64,000 nt of DNA from Notoacmeibacter sp. MSK16QG-6 (GTDB lineage: Bacteria > Pseudomonadota > Alphaproteobacteria > Rhizobiales > Rhizobiaceae): assembly GCF_024158145.1 (NCBI RefSeq), contig NZ_JAMYXM010000001.1, forward strand, positions 1,488,001-1,552,000. The letters run 5' to 3'. Both the position numbers and the translations under genes were made by a program. Positions within the stretch are counted from its first letter, which is position 1, and the number at the start of each line of letters is the position of its first letter. Below the pieces are notes generated by a model. It was not told the origin of the DNA, ran no database searches, and was given only the letters and a program-made list of their open reading frames with translations. This document shows, piece by piece, positions 1-8,765 of this stretch.

Positions 1-1047
1 GGGCAGGTCGTCGTCGCCAAGGATGACGGATCGGAAGAAACCGTCGAAGGCAAGAATATCGTTATTGCGACAGGCTCTGACGTCGCCGGTATTCCAGGAG
101 TCGAGGTCGATATCGATGAAGAGGTGATCGTATCGTCCACCGGCGGTATCGCGCTGGATAATGTCCCGCAGCGTATGATTGTCGTCGGCGGCGGCGTGAT
201 CGGGCTGGAGCTCGGTTCGGTCTGGAAACGGCTTGGCGCGGACGTCACGGTTATCGAGTTTCTGCCGAAGATCCTTGGCGGCATGGATGGCGAGATTTCC
301 AAACAGTTCCAGAGGCTTCTGAAGAAGCAGGGTGTCGATGTCCGGCTATCGTCCAAGGTGACGGCGGTTGAAAAGGGCGAGAACAGCGCCTCCGTCACGT
401 TCGAGCCGGTCGATGGCGGCGATGCGGAAACGATGGAAGCCGATATCGTTCTGATCTCGACGGGCCGCCGGCCCTACACCGATTCGCTTGGCCTCGACGA
501 TGCCGGGATCGAAACCGATCGCGGCCGCGTGGTCATCGACGATCATTTTGCTACCAATGTGAACGGTATTTACGCAATCGGCGATGTCGTGCGTGGGCCG
601 ATGCTGGCGCACAAGGCCGAAGACGAAGGCATAGCCGTTGCCGAAATTCTTGCCGGGCAGGCCGGCCACGTCAATTACGACGTCATTCCTTCTGTCGTTT
701 ACACCGCGCCGGAAGTCGCCTCCGTCGGCAAAACGGAAGAAGAGTTGAAAGAAGCCGGTGTCGAATACAGCGTCGGGAAATTCAGCTTTTCGGCCAATGG
801 CCGGGCGCGCGCCATGCTGACGACTGACGGGTTTGTGAAGGTTCTAGCCGATAAGAAAACGGACCGTGTGCTTGGCGTTCACATTCTTGGGCACAATGCC
901 GGCGAGATGATCCACGAGGCGGCCGTTCTGATGGAATTCTCCGGCTCCAGCGAAGATCTGGCGCGTACCTGCCACGCGCATCCGACCATGAGCGAAGCCG
1001 TGCGGGAGGCGGCGCTAGCCTGTTTCGCAAAGCCAATTCACAGCTAA
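1..1047 (+). CDS. lpdA: Dihydrolipoyl dehydrogenase (E3), 3' part
   Basis: This is the FAD flavoprotein that reoxidises dihydrolipoamide in 2-oxoacid dehydrogenase complexes, passing electrons to NAD. The reading frame is open from base 1, so the gene starts upstream of the window; the first ATG/GTG-like codon near 124 is internal. About 348 residues are visible. They include the end of the FAD domain (ATGS), the NAD-binding Rossmann motif VVGGGVIGLELGSVW, the second FAD motif YAIGDV, and the C-terminal dimerisation domain with the catalytic His-Glu motif HAHPTMSE. The N-terminal redox-active CxxxxC pair must lie outside the window, so it cannot be checked. It is followed directly by a strong terminator and is probably the last gene of a sucAB-lpd type operon (inference). 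Confidence 0.95.
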   Translation, partial: GQVVVAKDDGSEETVEGKNIVIATGSDVAGIPGVEVDIDEEVIVSSTGGIALDNVPQRMIVVGGGVIGLELGSVWKRLGADVTVIEFLPKILGGMDGEISKQFQRLLKKQGVDVRLSSKVTAVEKGENSASVTFEPVDGGDAETMEADIVLISTGRRPYTDSLGLDDAGIETDRGRVVIDDHFATNVNGIYAIGDVVRGPMLAHKAEDEGIAVAEILAGQAGHVNYDVIPSVVYTAPEVASVGKTEEELKEAGVEYSVGKFSFSANGRARAMLTTDGFVKVLADKKTDRVLGVHILGHNAGEMIHEAAVLMEFSGSSEDLARTCHAHPTMSEAVREAALACFAKPIHS

Positions 1048-1065
1048 AGCGGATACTCGAAAGGG

Positions 1066-1094
1066 AAAAGCCCGCCGATCAGGCGGGCTTTTCT
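1066..1094 (+). terminator. Rho-independent terminator after lpdA
   Basis: Perfect 11-bp stem, 1066-1076 paired with 1082-1092, with a 5-base loop (gatca). The stem ends in AAAA/TTTT. It sits 18 bases after the lpdA stop, and the symmetric A/T ends would also let it serve the minus-strand gene ending at 1127. Confidence 0.85.
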
Positions 1095-1126
1095 ATGGCC
1101 AATGCTATAAAAGCAGTCCGAAATTC

Positions 1127-1348
1127 TTACTGACCGCCATCGGGCGCGGGTGCGTCAGGCACTTCCGGTGCTTCGACATTGACGTCGACATCTCCGCCAC
1201 CGCCAGTCATTTCGCCAAAGCCGCCGCCAAAGAACCACCATAGACCAAGAGCGATCAGGATGACGAGGATGATGGCGAAGATCCAGCCGCCTCCGCCACC
1301 ACCGCCGCCATTGTTCGTGACGATAACCTCACGTTCGCGTTCAGCCAT
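1127..1348 (-). CDS. Small glycine-rich single-pass membrane protein
   Basis: A 73-residue protein of unknown function. Order of parts: a short charged N-terminus (MAEREREVIVTNN), a run of eight glycines, one hydrophobic segment at about residues 22-40 (WIFAIILVILIALGLWWFF), a second glycine-rich stretch, then an acidic Pro/Val/Asp tail. The start is supported by a strong ribosome binding site, AGGAGA five bases before the ATG. It is monocistronic: the AEC permease behind it is on the same strand but about 130 bases away. The opposite frame here reads as a proline-rich 60-residue ORF, which is only the complement of the glycine runs. No family was recognised. A membrane-anchored linker or small assembly factor is possible but unproven. 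Confidence 0.7.
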   Translation of the reverse strand: MAEREREVIVTNNGGGGGGGGWIFAIILVILIALGLWWFFGGGFGEMTGGGGDVDVNVEAPEVPDAPAPDGGQ

Positions 1349-1482
1349 GAAAATCTCCTAAAATAATTTAAGTCCCGGCGGAGAAATGTCGTTCATATGC
1401 AAAAGGTTCCCTGCATAGAACCGGATGCTTAATATCGACTTCTTCCTCTACGTCAATTCGGGTCTGAACCGTTCGTAAGTCC

Positions 1483-2415
1483 CTATGCCAGAAAGGCTAT
1501 CCAGCCTGTGATGGTGAAGATCGACAGGATTGTCGAGACCATGACCACTGAGGCCGAGAGACGCACGCCCTTGTCATAAAGCAGAGCGAACAGATAGGTA
1601 TTCACCCCCGCGGGCATAGCTGCCAAAAGGGTCGCACCCCGAATTTGCGTGTCATTTAGACCGAGGCCGAAACGCCCCAGCGCCCAGGCAATAGCGGGAT
1701 GCACGATAAGAAGCAGGGCACAGACGATTAGCGTCTCCGACAGTTCGCTGCGGATTTGTAATGTGGACAGGCTGATGCCGATCCCGACCAACGCGGCCGG
1801 GATAGCGCTTGCCGCCAGCATATCGACAGCCATCATCAAGGGTTCGGGAACCGGCAAGCCCGTCAGATTAACGACAATTCCCGCCACAACGCCTGCGAGA
1901 AGCGGGTTGGCGACGATGCGCCTCAGCCCATCGGCAATACGGCGCGATCTGTTGCCATTGCTCGGTCGAGCGATCTCCATCGCTGTCATCCCAACGGGAT
2001 ATAGCAGCAGGGCATGAATGGAGACGATGCCGAAGACCACCGTCAACTCCGCTTCGCCATAGGCGCGTTCGGTGATGGAGAGGCCAAGCAAAATCGTGTT
2101 GGAAAAGGTTGCGGCAAAGCCGACGGCAACCGAGCGTTCGGCGCCATCGCGAAATGCGATGCGACTGATCGCAAAACCCAGGAAGAAACAGGCGAGAGCG
2201 CCAGTGTAGAAAGCGATCAGGACAGGCGGGGCGAAAGCCTGGGCGAAATCCAGACGCACCATTGCGCCGAAAAGAAGCGCCGGTACCGCGACTCGCAGTG
2301 CATATTGGTTGAGAACATGGCCGGCTCCGTCAGGCAGCCAGCCAGTCTTTGCCGACGCAAAACCGACGAATACGACCAGGAAGACCGGCAGGATGGCGAG
2401 AAATGTCTGTAGCAC
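1483..2415 (-). CDS. AEC-family transporter (auxin efflux carrier/malonate permease type)
   Basis: A 310-residue integral membrane protein of the auxin efflux carrier family, whose bacterial members export or import small organic anions; the substrate is unknown here. About ten hydrophobic segments are spread over the whole length. Family-like features are the N-terminal FLAILPVFLVVFVGFASAKTGWLP and the C-terminal VNTYLFALLYDKG region. The start codon is GTG, with only a weak purine-rich sequence before it. The gene stands alone, facing left, with no regulator beside it. A second, divergent AEC gene lies at 15020-16003, so the strain carries at least two. Confidence 0.85.
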   Translation of the reverse strand: MLQTFLAILPVFLVVFVGFASAKTGWLPDGAGHVLNQYALRVAVPALLFGAMVRLDFAQAFAPPVLIAFYTGALACFFLGFAISRIAFRDGAERSVAVGFAATFSNTILLGLSITERAYGEAELTVVFGIVSIHALLLYPVGMTAMEIARPSNGNRSRRIADGLRRIVANPLLAGVVAGIVVNLTGLPVPEPLMMAVDMLAASAIPAALVGIGISLSTLQIRSELSETLIVCALLLIVHPAIAWALGRFGLGLNDTQIRGATLLAAMPAGVNTYLFALLYDKGVRLSASVVMVSTILSIFTITGWIAFLA

Positions 2416-2534
2416 GTTGTTCCGGTATTGCGAGGTGAGCGGAGCCGGGATGAGCGGTGGCAGGTCAACGCGATAGCGATTGCCGTTGCGGCCTGCAAGC
2501 GCGCAACAACTACAAAGCGTTCCCTAATGGCCCG

Positions 2535-2951
2535 CTAGCGAGAACTGTCGATTTCCGGACATGCTGCGGCGGCAACGGCTTCTATTTCGACGAGAAATTC
2601 AGGACTGGTGAAGCCGTCCACCGCGACAAACAGTGCGGCCGGCGCATGATCTCCCATCATCGTATCGCGGAGGCGCCGGTAGGACTCGACGGTCTCGGGA
2701 TCGTTATCGGCCGCGAAGACACGAAGCGTCACAATATCGCTCGGAGACATGTCAGCTTCGGCAAGAATTTTGAAGACGTTCGTCATTGCTATCGCCATCT
2801 GGGCCTCGAAACCGTCAGCCAGGGCGCCGCGGCTATCGACACCGAGCTGCCCGGAAACATAAAGCCAACGGGCATTTGGCGGCACGAGAACAGCCTGAGA
2901 ATAGTTCGATGGCGGTTTTGCAACTGAAGAAGGATTCAGCGTTTTCAGCAT
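2535..2951 (-). CDS. RidA family protein (YjgF/YER057c/UK114)
   Basis: A 138-residue small, usually trimeric, cytosolic protein. RidA proteins hydrolyse reactive enamine/imine intermediates from PLP enzymes; some subfamilies have other roles. Typical sequence is visible: NYSQAVLVPPNARWLYVSGQ near the N-terminus, the central FKILAEADMSPSDIVTLRVF helix, and the C-terminal FLVEIEAVAAA strand. The classic substrate-binding Arg near position 105 (RxxxPAR-like) is not obvious: here the equivalent segment reads HAPAALFVAVDGF. This may therefore be a divergent Rid subfamily rather than true RidA. The frame is open farther upstream, but the ATG at 2951 fits the family start and keeps it clear of the neighbouring gene at 2992. 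Confidence 0.85.
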   Translation of the reverse strand: MLKTLNPSSVAKPPSNYSQAVLVPPNARWLYVSGQLGVDSRGALADGFEAQMAIAMTNVFKILAEADMSPSDIVTLRVFAADNDPETVESYRRLRDTMMGDHAPAALFVAVDGFTSPEFLVEIEAVAAAACPEIDSSR

Positions 2952-2991
2952 TGACCGATTTCCGCGGTATGAACGCGTTTGCCGCGCGTCT

Positions 2992-3462
2992 TCAATACCG
3001 CTCGATATTGATGTTGACGTCGTCATAGCGGCTATGATCGCCATTGAAAATCACGGTGGGACCGGTGCCGGGACGGCGGCGATACCGGTATGTGCCTGCC
3101 CGAACGATCTGCGGTCGGACGACAACGGGCCGTTGCACGAGCGGCCGCGTCAATGTTGGGACGATGGGCGCCCGATAGTGAGGATGGGTCACGATCTGCC
3201 TGACGATGAGTGCCGGCTCTTTCGATGCCGGCTTGGAGCGTCCCGGGCCGCGGACGATGACCGGCAGACCGCCATCCTGGATATCGGCACTGGCTCTTTT
3301 GCCTGCCAGAGCGGCCTGATCGCCGGAACCAAGATAGTGTTCCTCGACGTTGCCATGGTCATCGATATGAATGATTTTTGGCGCGGCATGAACGGCGTGA
3401 GCGGCCAGCGCGATAAAGCCGAATGCGGCAGGAAGAATGAACAGGGTGCATAGTCTCGTCAT
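2992..3462 (-). CDS. Exported hypothetical protein, Arg/Pro/Val-rich
   Basis: A 156-residue protein with a clear Sec signal peptide at residues 1-27 (ending AHAVHAAP). The mature part is basic, with a Pro/Arg/Val-rich stretch at about 95-130 (TRPLVQRPVVVRPQIVRAG) and a C-terminus DDVNINIERY. No catalytic motif or family was recognised. An AAGG-type ribosome binding site precedes the ATG. It is divergent from the small lipoprotein gene at 3646, so the two share a 183-base promoter region. An envelope or extracellular location is inferred from the signal peptide alone. Confidence 0.65.
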   Translation of the reverse strand: MTRLCTLFILPAAFGFIALAAHAVHAAPKIIHIDDHGNVEEHYLGSGDQAALAGKRASADIQDGGLPVIVRGPGRSKPASKEPALIVRQIVTHPHYRAPIVPTLTRPLVQRPVVVRPQIVRAGTYRYRRRPGTGPTVIFNGDHSRYDDVNINIERY

Positions 3463-3645
3463 CGCTCGCTACGCCTTTCCGTGATGTCGACTCTCCATTT
3501 ACATTCTTTTAACCTTTTTGATCGCCATGTGATCCCTTCGCCGGTGCTTTTTCCGCCATGTCGTTAACAGTTAAAAAACCATGAAAATGCTAGTGATCGC
3601 TGTCCGTTTTCAGCGTTACGGGCATCACCTCGGTGGGTACAGATA

Positions 3646-3978
3646 ATGAGTAGAGTGATATGTGTGGCCGCCATGTGCATGGGCATTCTTTCGGCGCTTG
3701 CCGGGTGCACCACCGGGACGGGAAGCAGCCGGTCCGGCGGGCCGGGCGGAAGTCCCTACGGCTCGTTCAGATGCGATGGCGGGACGGCCATGGAGGTGCG
3801 CCGAGCATCCGGTAGCGCGATCGCCGTTTCAGCACCGAATGGCGAAAGCATTGTGCTGCCAGCATCACCTCCGGGACAGAGTGCGCGTTACGGCGCCGAT
3901 TCCTATGCGTTGGTGATCGAAGGGCCGGATGCACTGTTCATGAAGAATGGCGACATGCCGCTTAACTGCCGGCGATAA
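3646..3978 (+). CDS. Small putative lipoprotein
   Basis: A 110-residue protein of unknown function. The N-terminus is a lipoprotein signal: a hydrophobic core at residues 4-18 followed by the lipobox LAGC, with Cys21 the likely lipidated residue. A Gly/Ser-rich linker follows (about 22-42), then a compact C-terminal domain with two cysteines (about C46 and C108) that could form a disulfide. That domain resembles the short membrane-bound lysozyme-inhibitor (MliC-like) fold in layout (FRCDGGTAMEVRR, then LNC near the end), but this is a weak impression. Its divergent neighbour is also an exported protein. Confidence 0.65.
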   Translation: MSRVICVAAMCMGILSALAGCTTGTGSSRSGGPGGSPYGSFRCDGGTAMEVRRASGSAIAVSAPNGESIVLPASPPGQSARYGADSYALVIEGPDALFMKNGDMPLNCRR

Positions 3979-4061
3979 GCACTCTTCACTAGTTCAATCG
4001 ATTCAATTGGATGCGCGTCGTTTTTTGATGATATTTCCGGCCTAGATTGCTTGTCGATCCT

Positions 4062-4090
4062 TTGACGCGCTGCGGTTTCTGGCCTATCAA
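4062..4090 (+). promoter_or_regulatory. Putative sigma-70 type promoter for sdhCDAB
   Basis: TTGACG at 4062-4067 and TATCAA at 4085-4090, separated by 17 bases, about 78 bases before the sdhC start. This is a match by eye only. No other good candidate is visible in 3979-4167. Confidence 0.4.
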
Positions 4091-4167
4091 ACGGCCAGCT
4101 ATTCTCTGGTTGAACCTGACTATTTCAGCCAACTTTAATTCCGGCCAGCCGTTGAAACGGGGGGAAG

Positions 4168-4566
4168 ATGAGTACCAACGCGCCTATGCGGCCACGGCCC
4201 CTGTCGCCGCATTTACAGATTTACAAGCCCATTCCATCCATGATGATGAGCATTCTGCACCGGCTTACCGGCGTTGGGCTCTACTTCGGCATGGCCATTG
4301 TCGCGCTGTTTCTGCTGGCGCTGGCTGGCGGTGAAGGAGGGCACGATCTCTTTTCCGAACTGTTCGGCTCGATCATCGGTATAGTGGTCCTGTTCCTCTT
4401 TTCCTGGGTGCTGTTCCACCACATGCTTGGCGGCGTGAGGCATCTGGTCTGGGATTTCGGCCATTTGCTTTCGCGCGAAGAGAGCCGGTCGACATCGATG
4501 GCGCTGCCTGCCGTCTCACTGGTCATGACTGTGATCTGCTGGCTGATAGCCTGGCTACTGGTCTAA
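4168..4566 (+). CDS. sdhC: Succinate dehydrogenase cytochrome b556 subunit
   Basis: A 132-residue membrane anchor of complex II with three transmembrane helices (about 35-53, 65-87, 108-130). It helps bind heme b and ubiquinone. Family signatures are RPLSPHLQIYK at residues 10-20, SILHRLTG at 28-35, and the heme-ligand region HHMLGGVRHLVWD at 84-96 (His85 or His92 as ligand by analogy). A G-rich ribosome binding site (ggggggaag) directly precedes the ATG. It is the first gene of sdhCDAB, 10 bases before sdhD. Confidence 0.95.
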   Translation: MSTNAPMRPRPLSPHLQIYKPIPSMMMSILHRLTGVGLYFGMAIVALFLLALAGGEGGHDLFSELFGSIIGIVVLFLFSWVLFHHMLGGVRHLVWDFGHLLSREESRSTSMALPAVSLVMTVICWLIAWLLV

Positions 4567-4576
4567 GGGGACGATC

Positions 4577-4969
4577 ATGACCATACAGAACGACATGCGG
4601 ACGCCGCTTAAAAAAGTACGTGGTCTCGGCGCAGCGCGCGACGGTACAGAGCATTTCTGGCATCAGCGTCTGACGGCCGCACTCAATATTCCTCTGACCT
4701 TCATCCTTTTCGGCGTCGTTGCCGCGACCTTCGGTCTTGGATTCGAAGAAACGCGCGCGCTTTTCGCCAATCCCATCATTGGGCTGCTTCTCGCTGCTGC
4801 GATCATCAACATCGCCTGGCACATGAAGCTCGGCATGCAGATGGTGATCGAAGACTATGTTCATTCCGACGGCATGAAAGCGCTGCTGCTTCTTGCCAAC
4901 AATGCTTATTGCGCAGCAGTGGCTCTCATCGCCCTCTACGCGCTCATCAAACTCGCCCTTCTGGGTTGA
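4577..4969 (+). CDS. sdhD: Succinate dehydrogenase hydrophobic membrane anchor subunit
   Basis: A 130-residue partner of SdhC in the complex II membrane domain. Three transmembrane helices are visible (about 37-55, 65-85, 104-128). The alphaproteobacterial signature WHMKLGMQMVIEDYVH lies at 81-96 and contains the heme b ligand His and the quinone-site Asp-Tyr pair. The N-terminal RGLGAARDGTEHFWHQRLTA is also typical. It sits between sdhC and sdhA with short gaps (10 and 15 bases), consistent with one transcript. Confidence 0.95.
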   Translation: MTIQNDMRTPLKKVRGLGAARDGTEHFWHQRLTAALNIPLTFILFGVVAATFGLGFEETRALFANPIIGLLLAAAIINIAWHMKLGMQMVIEDYVHSDGMKALLLLANNAYCAAVALIALYALIKLALLG

Positions 4970-4984
4970 GGAGAAGACGGAACG

Positions 4985-6793
4985 ATGGCTGAAACCAATA
5001 ACGCCTACACCTATATCGATCACCAGTTCGACGTGGTGGTGGTCGGGGCCGGCGGCGCGGGCCTGCGCGCAACGCTCGGCATGGCTGAGCAGGGATTGAA
5101 AACCGCCTGCGTAACGAAGGTTTTCCCAACCCGTAGTCATACCGTCGCGGCTCAGGGCGGTATCGCCGCCTCGCTGAAGAACATGACGCCGGATAGCTGG
5201 CAGTGGCATATGTACGATACCGTGAAGGGGTCGGACTGGCTCGGCGATGTCGACGCCATGCAGTACCTCGCCATGGAAGCGCCCAAAGCGGTCTATGAGC
5301 TAGAGCATTACGGTGTGCCGTTTTCGCGAACCGAAGATGGCAAGATCTATCAGCGGCCTTTCGGTGGCCACATGCAGAATTATGGTGAAGGCCCGCCCGT
5401 GCAGCGCACCTGCGCCGCGGCGGACCGCACCGGCCATGCCATTCTACACACGCTGTATGGTCAGTCGCTGAAGAACAATGCGCAGTTCTTCATCGAATAT
5501 TTCGCGCTCGACCTCATCATGGAAGAGGATGGCCGCTGCACCGGAGTCGTCGCCTGGAACCTCGATGACGGCACGATCCACCGTTTCTCCGCCAAGATGG
5601 TGGTGTTGGCGACGGGTGGCTATGGCCGCGCCTATTTCTCCGCCACTTCTGCCCATACCTGCACCGGCGATGGCGGCGGCATGGTGGCGAGAGCCGGGCT
5701 GCCGCTGCAGGATATGGAATTCGTGCAGTTCCACCCGACTGGCATATACGGCGCCGGCTGCCTCATCACCGAGGGCGCGCGCGGCGAGGGCGGCTATCTC
5801 GTCAACTCCGAGGGCGAGCGCTTTATGGAGCGCTACGCGCCTTCCGCCAAGGATCTGGCGTCGCGCGATGTGGTCTCGCGCTGCATGACGATGGAGATTC
5901 GCGAAGGACGCGGCGTCGGCAAGAACAAGGATCACATCTTCCTGCATCTGGATCATCTCGATCCGGACGTTTTGGCCGAGCGTCTGCCGGGCATTTCCGA
6001 AAGCGCCAAGATTTTTGCCGGCGTCGATGTGACCAAAGAGCCGATCCCGGTGCTGCCGACAGTTCACTACAATATGGGCGGCATCCCGACAAACTATTGG
6101 GGCGAGGTGCTGAATCCCACTGCCGACGAGCCGAATGCGGTCGTACCCGGCCTGATGGCTGTCGGCGAAGCGGGTTGCGCCTCGGTGCATGGCGCCAACC
6201 GCCTCGGCTCCAATTCGTTGATCGACCTTGTGGTCTTCGGCCGTGCGGCGGCGATCAAGGCGGCGGAAGTCGTCGACAAGGATGCGCCCGTGCCGCACCT
6301 GAACGAAGCGGCCTGCGATGCCATCATGGAGCGGTTCAACGAAACGCGTTACGCCAATGGCGGGACGCCCACCGCCAAGCTACGCGAGAAGATGCAGAAA
6401 GCGATGCAGGAAGAAGCTGCCGTCTTCCGCACCCAGGAAACGCTTGAAGCCGGCTGCAAGCGCATCAGTGAAATCTGGAACGAGCTGGATGATGTGAACG
6501 TCACCGACCGATCCATGATCTGGAATTCCGATCTGGTGGAGACGCTGGAATTGCAGAACCTGATGGCGAACGCGATCGCCACGGTCTATTCGGCCGAAGC
6601 GCGCAAGGAAAGCCGCGGCGCTCACGCGCGCGAGGACTTCTCCGAACGCGATGACAAGGACTGGCGCGTGCATTCACTGGCGACGGTCAGCAAAGAGGGC
6701 GATGTCGGTCTCTCTTACAGACCTGTCCATGTCGAACTGATCGCGGAAGGGATCGATCTGGCAAAGATCGCACCCAAGAAGCGAGTGTACTGA
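4985..6793 (+). CDS. sdhA: Succinate dehydrogenase flavoprotein subunit
   Basis: A 602-residue catalytic subunit that oxidises succinate to fumarate in the TCA cycle on the inner face of the membrane. An FAD-binding Rossmann motif [13 protein letters not shown] is at about 17-29. The covalent FAD histidine is His52 in [11 protein letters not shown]. The substrate-site region [21 protein letters not shown] and the FAD motif [18 protein letters not shown] are both intact. The C-terminal helical and capping regions are complete, ending KKRVY. The start is 15 bases after sdhD with GAGGAGAA upstream. Its length is close to mitochondrial and alphaproteobacterial SdhA, and nothing is missing. Confidence 0.97.
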   Translation: MAETNNAYTYIDHQFDVVVVGAGGAGLRATLGMAEQGLKTACVTKVFPTRSHTVAAQGGIAASLKNMTPDSWQWHMYDTVKGSDWLGDVDAMQYLAMEAPKAVYELEHYGVPFSRTEDGKIYQRPFGGHMQNYGEGPPVQRTCAAADRTGHAILHTLYGQSLKNNAQFFIEYFALDLIMEEDGRCTGVVAWNLDDGTIHRFSAKMVVLATGGYGRAYFSATSAHTCTGDGGGMVARAGLPLQDMEFVQFHPTGIYGAGCLITEGARGEGGYLVNSEGERFMERYAPSAKDLASRDVVSRCMTMEIREGRGVGKNKDHIFLHLDHLDPDVLAERLPGISESAKIFAGVDVTKEPIPVLPTVHYNMGGIPTNYWGEVLNPTADEPNAVVPGLMAVGEAGCASVHGANRLGSNSLIDLVVFGRAAAIKAAEVVDKDAPVPHLNEAACDAIMERFNETRYANGGTPTAKLREKMQKAMQEEAAVFRTQETLEAGCKRISEIWNELDDVNVTDRSMIWNSDLVETLELQNLMANAIATVYSAEARKESRGAHAREDFSERDDKDWRVHSLATVSKEGDVGLSYRPVHVELIAEGIDLAKIAPKKRVY

Positions 6794-6802
6794 GGAAGAG
6801 AT

Positions 6803-7582
6803 ATGGTTGAAATCACGCTTCCCAAGAATTCGCAGGTCACGGATGGCAAATCGTGGCCGAAGCCGACCGATGCCGAGAATTTGCGCGAGTTCCAGATTTA
6901 TCGCTGGAGCCCGGACGATGACGATAATCCACGGATGGACACCTACTGGGTGGACCTTGACGATTGCGGGCCGATGGTGCTCGACGCGCTGCTCTATATC
7001 AAGGACAAGATCGATCCCACGCTGACGCTGCGTCGCTCCTGCCGGGAAGGCATTTGCGGCTCCTGCGCCATGAATATCGGCGGCACCAACACGCTGGCGT
7101 GCACTAAGGGCATCGATGAGTTCGAAGGCGCGATCAAGATCTATCCTCTGCCGCACATGCCGGTGGTGAAAGATCTCGTGCCGGACCTGACACAGTTCTA
7201 CGCGCAGCACCGCTTCATCGAACCCTGGCTGAAGACCACCACGCCGGAGCCGGCGACCGAATGGCGGCAGAGCCATGATGACCGGGCCAAGCTCGACGGG
7301 CTTTATGAGTGCATTCTCTGCGCCTGCTGCTCGACCTCGTGCCCGTCCTACTGGTGGAACGGCGACCGTTATCTCGGCCCTGCTGCGCTGCTGCAGGCCT
7401 ATCGCTGGCTGATCGACAGCCGCGACGAGGCAACGGGTGAGCGGCTCGACGATCTGGAAGATCCGTTCCGGCTCTATCGCTGCCACACCATCATGAACTG
7501 TACGCAGGCCTGCCCCAAAGGTCTTAACCCCGCGAAGGCGATTGCGGAAATCAAGAAGATGATGGTGGAACGCCGAGTTTAA
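6803..7582 (+). CDS. sdhB: Succinate dehydrogenase iron-sulfur subunit
   Basis: A 259-residue electron-transfer subunit linking SdhA to the quinone site. All three cluster motifs are intact. The [2Fe-2S] cysteines are C80, C85, C88 and C100. The [4Fe-4S] ligands are C170, C173, C176 with C237, and the [3Fe-4S] ligands are C180, C227 and C233 (motifs [12 protein letters not shown] and [17 protein letters not shown]). Assignment of individual cysteines follows E. coli SdhB. The gene starts 9 bases after sdhA with GAGGAAGAG as ribosome binding site and is the last gene of the operon. Confidence 0.97.
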   Translation: MVEITLPKNSQVTDGKSWPKPTDAENLREFQIYRWSPDDDDNPRMDTYWVDLDDCGPMVLDALLYIKDKIDPTLTLRRSCREGICGSCAMNIGGTNTLACTKGIDEFEGAIKIYPLPHMPVVKDLVPDLTQFYAQHRFIEPWLKTTTPEPATEWRQSHDDRAKLDGLYECILCACCSTSCPSYWWNGDRYLGPAALLQAYRWLIDSRDEATGERLDDLEDPFRLYRCHTIMNCTQACPKGLNPAKAIAEIKKMMVERRV

Positions 7583-7615
7583 GCTTTGGTCTCCCGCGCC
7601 ATCGATTTTTCCGGC

Positions 7616-7645
7616 CCCCGCCCTCTTAAGTGTTAGAGGGCGGGG
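7616..7645 (+). terminator. GC-rich hairpin after sdhB
   Basis: An 11-bp stem (7616-7626 with 7635-7645) and an 8-base loop, 33 bases after the sdhB stop. No U-tract follows, so it may be a weak terminator or a 3' end stabiliser. The rest of 7583-7842 holds no gene, only the leader and presumably the promoter of the outer-membrane gene. Confidence 0.5.
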
Positions 7646-7842
7646 CCATACGTTTGACCATTCAAACTATGTGAAGAGAAACGGTTCGCGACCGGCCACA
7701 TTTGTTGCGCGCCAGCCACAGTATCTCGCCATATTATCGTCACATGAAATAAACGGCTGCATTGCCGATTGTCCATCGTCAACGAATCTCACAAGCTACG
7801 TAAACGTCAACGCCGCGAGGGCGGTCTGGGGGAGATAGTTTG

Positions 7843-8667
7843 ATGAAGTTCTTAATTACACTGACGAGCGTTCTGGCTCTCGGCACTGCCGCCGCGAATG
7901 CAGCCGACGCCGTCTATGTCGACGAAGCGCCGATTGCGGTGGAAACGCCTGCTGTCGAGCCGGGTCGCTTCTATATCGAAGCGCGCTTCGGCTATGGTCC
8001 GGCGCTGGCCGACCTTGATGTCGAAACTGCCGCCACAACTGGTACTGTTCTCGGTGGCGCTCTTGCTGTCGATATTCCGGCAACCAACGGCACGATCGAG
8101 AGCGAGCTTCTTTACGGTGGCGTGTTCGAAGCCGGTTATTTCGTAACCGATATCTTTCGTGTTGGCGTCGAGGCCGGTATCGGTCGTCTGAAAAACGACT
8201 ATCTCGATATTTCCGATCCAGCCGCGATTACCGCTCCCGCGCTTCTAGGTGCCACCGTCGGTACAATTCAGGATGCGCAGCTGGATGGCGGCTCGACAAT
8301 CTATCAAGGCTTCATCAAGGGCGCCGTGGAAGTTCCCGTCGCGCACAATATCGGCTTCGCCCGTCAGATTTCGGTCTTCGGCACGGCGGGTATCGGCCTT
8401 CTCCACCTCGATGTCGATGTCGAGCAGGAAAACACTGCCGACAACAACGGCACGACGATTGACGACAGCGATACGGTACTGGCCGGCAAGATCGGCCTCG
8501 GCGTCGCAACTCAGTTGACCGATCACATTTCGCTCGTCACCGAAGCGAACTATATTTTCGCAGAAGATGGTGAGTTCACGGCGGTTACGGCCGAAGGCAC
8601 CGAGATCGATACGAGAATCGAAACAGAAGCCATTACGCTTCAGACCGGTCTTCGTATCCGCTTCTAA
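7843..8667 (+). CDS. Outer-membrane beta-barrel protein
   Basis: A 274-residue exported protein. The signal peptide is residues 1-21 (LITLTSVLALGTAAANA, cut before AD). The mature part is made of alternating polar/hydrophobic strands such as RFYIEARFGYGPAL, FRVGVEAGIGRLKNDYL and ISLVTEANYIF. It ends in Phe (TGLRIRF), the usual BAM recognition residue. It resembles the Omp25/Omp31-type barrels of Rhizobiales in size and layout but no specific member was recognised. A TTG just before offers an alternative start, but GGGGGAGA seven bases upstream fits the ATG at 7843. The gene is followed by a strong terminator. Confidence 0.75.
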   Translation: MKFLITLTSVLALGTAAANAADAVYVDEAPIAVETPAVEPGRFYIEARFGYGPALADLDVETAATTGTVLGGALAVDIPATNGTIESELLYGGVFEAGYFVTDIFRVGVEAGIGRLKNDYLDISDPAAITAPALLGATVGTIQDAQLDGGSTIYQGFIKGAVEVPVAHNIGFARQISVFGTAGIGLLHLDVDVEQENTADNNGTTIDDSDTVLAGKIGLGVATQLTDHISLVTEANYIFAEDGEFTAVTAEGTEIDTRIETEAITLQTGLRIRF

Positions 8668-8690
8668 GCGAAAACCAGGATGTCAAAAGA

Positions 8691-8721
8691 AAACGCGGCT
8701 CCGACCGGAGCCGCGTTTTTT
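8691..8721 (+). terminator. Rho-independent terminator between the OMP gene and leuC
   Basis: Perfect 12-bp stem (8691-8702 with 8707-8718), tetraloop gacc, followed by a run of six T on the plus strand. The A-run on the left side makes it usable for leuC on the minus strand as well. Confidence 0.9.
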
Positions 8722-8765
8722 GTGTTTCGTTCAAAGGAACACGGGAATAGAAGCGAGAACTCGCC

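Noticed and set aside
1179-1361. Proline-rich plus-strand ORF opposite the glycine-rich miniprotein
   Set aside because: It is the reverse complement of glycine codon runs and lacks a ribosome binding site.
3540-3600. GTTAACAGTTAA-like sequence as a CtrA site between the two small envelope genes
   Set aside because: The TTAA spacing does not match the TTAA-N7-TTAA consensus, and AT-rich motifs of this size arise by chance in promoter regions.
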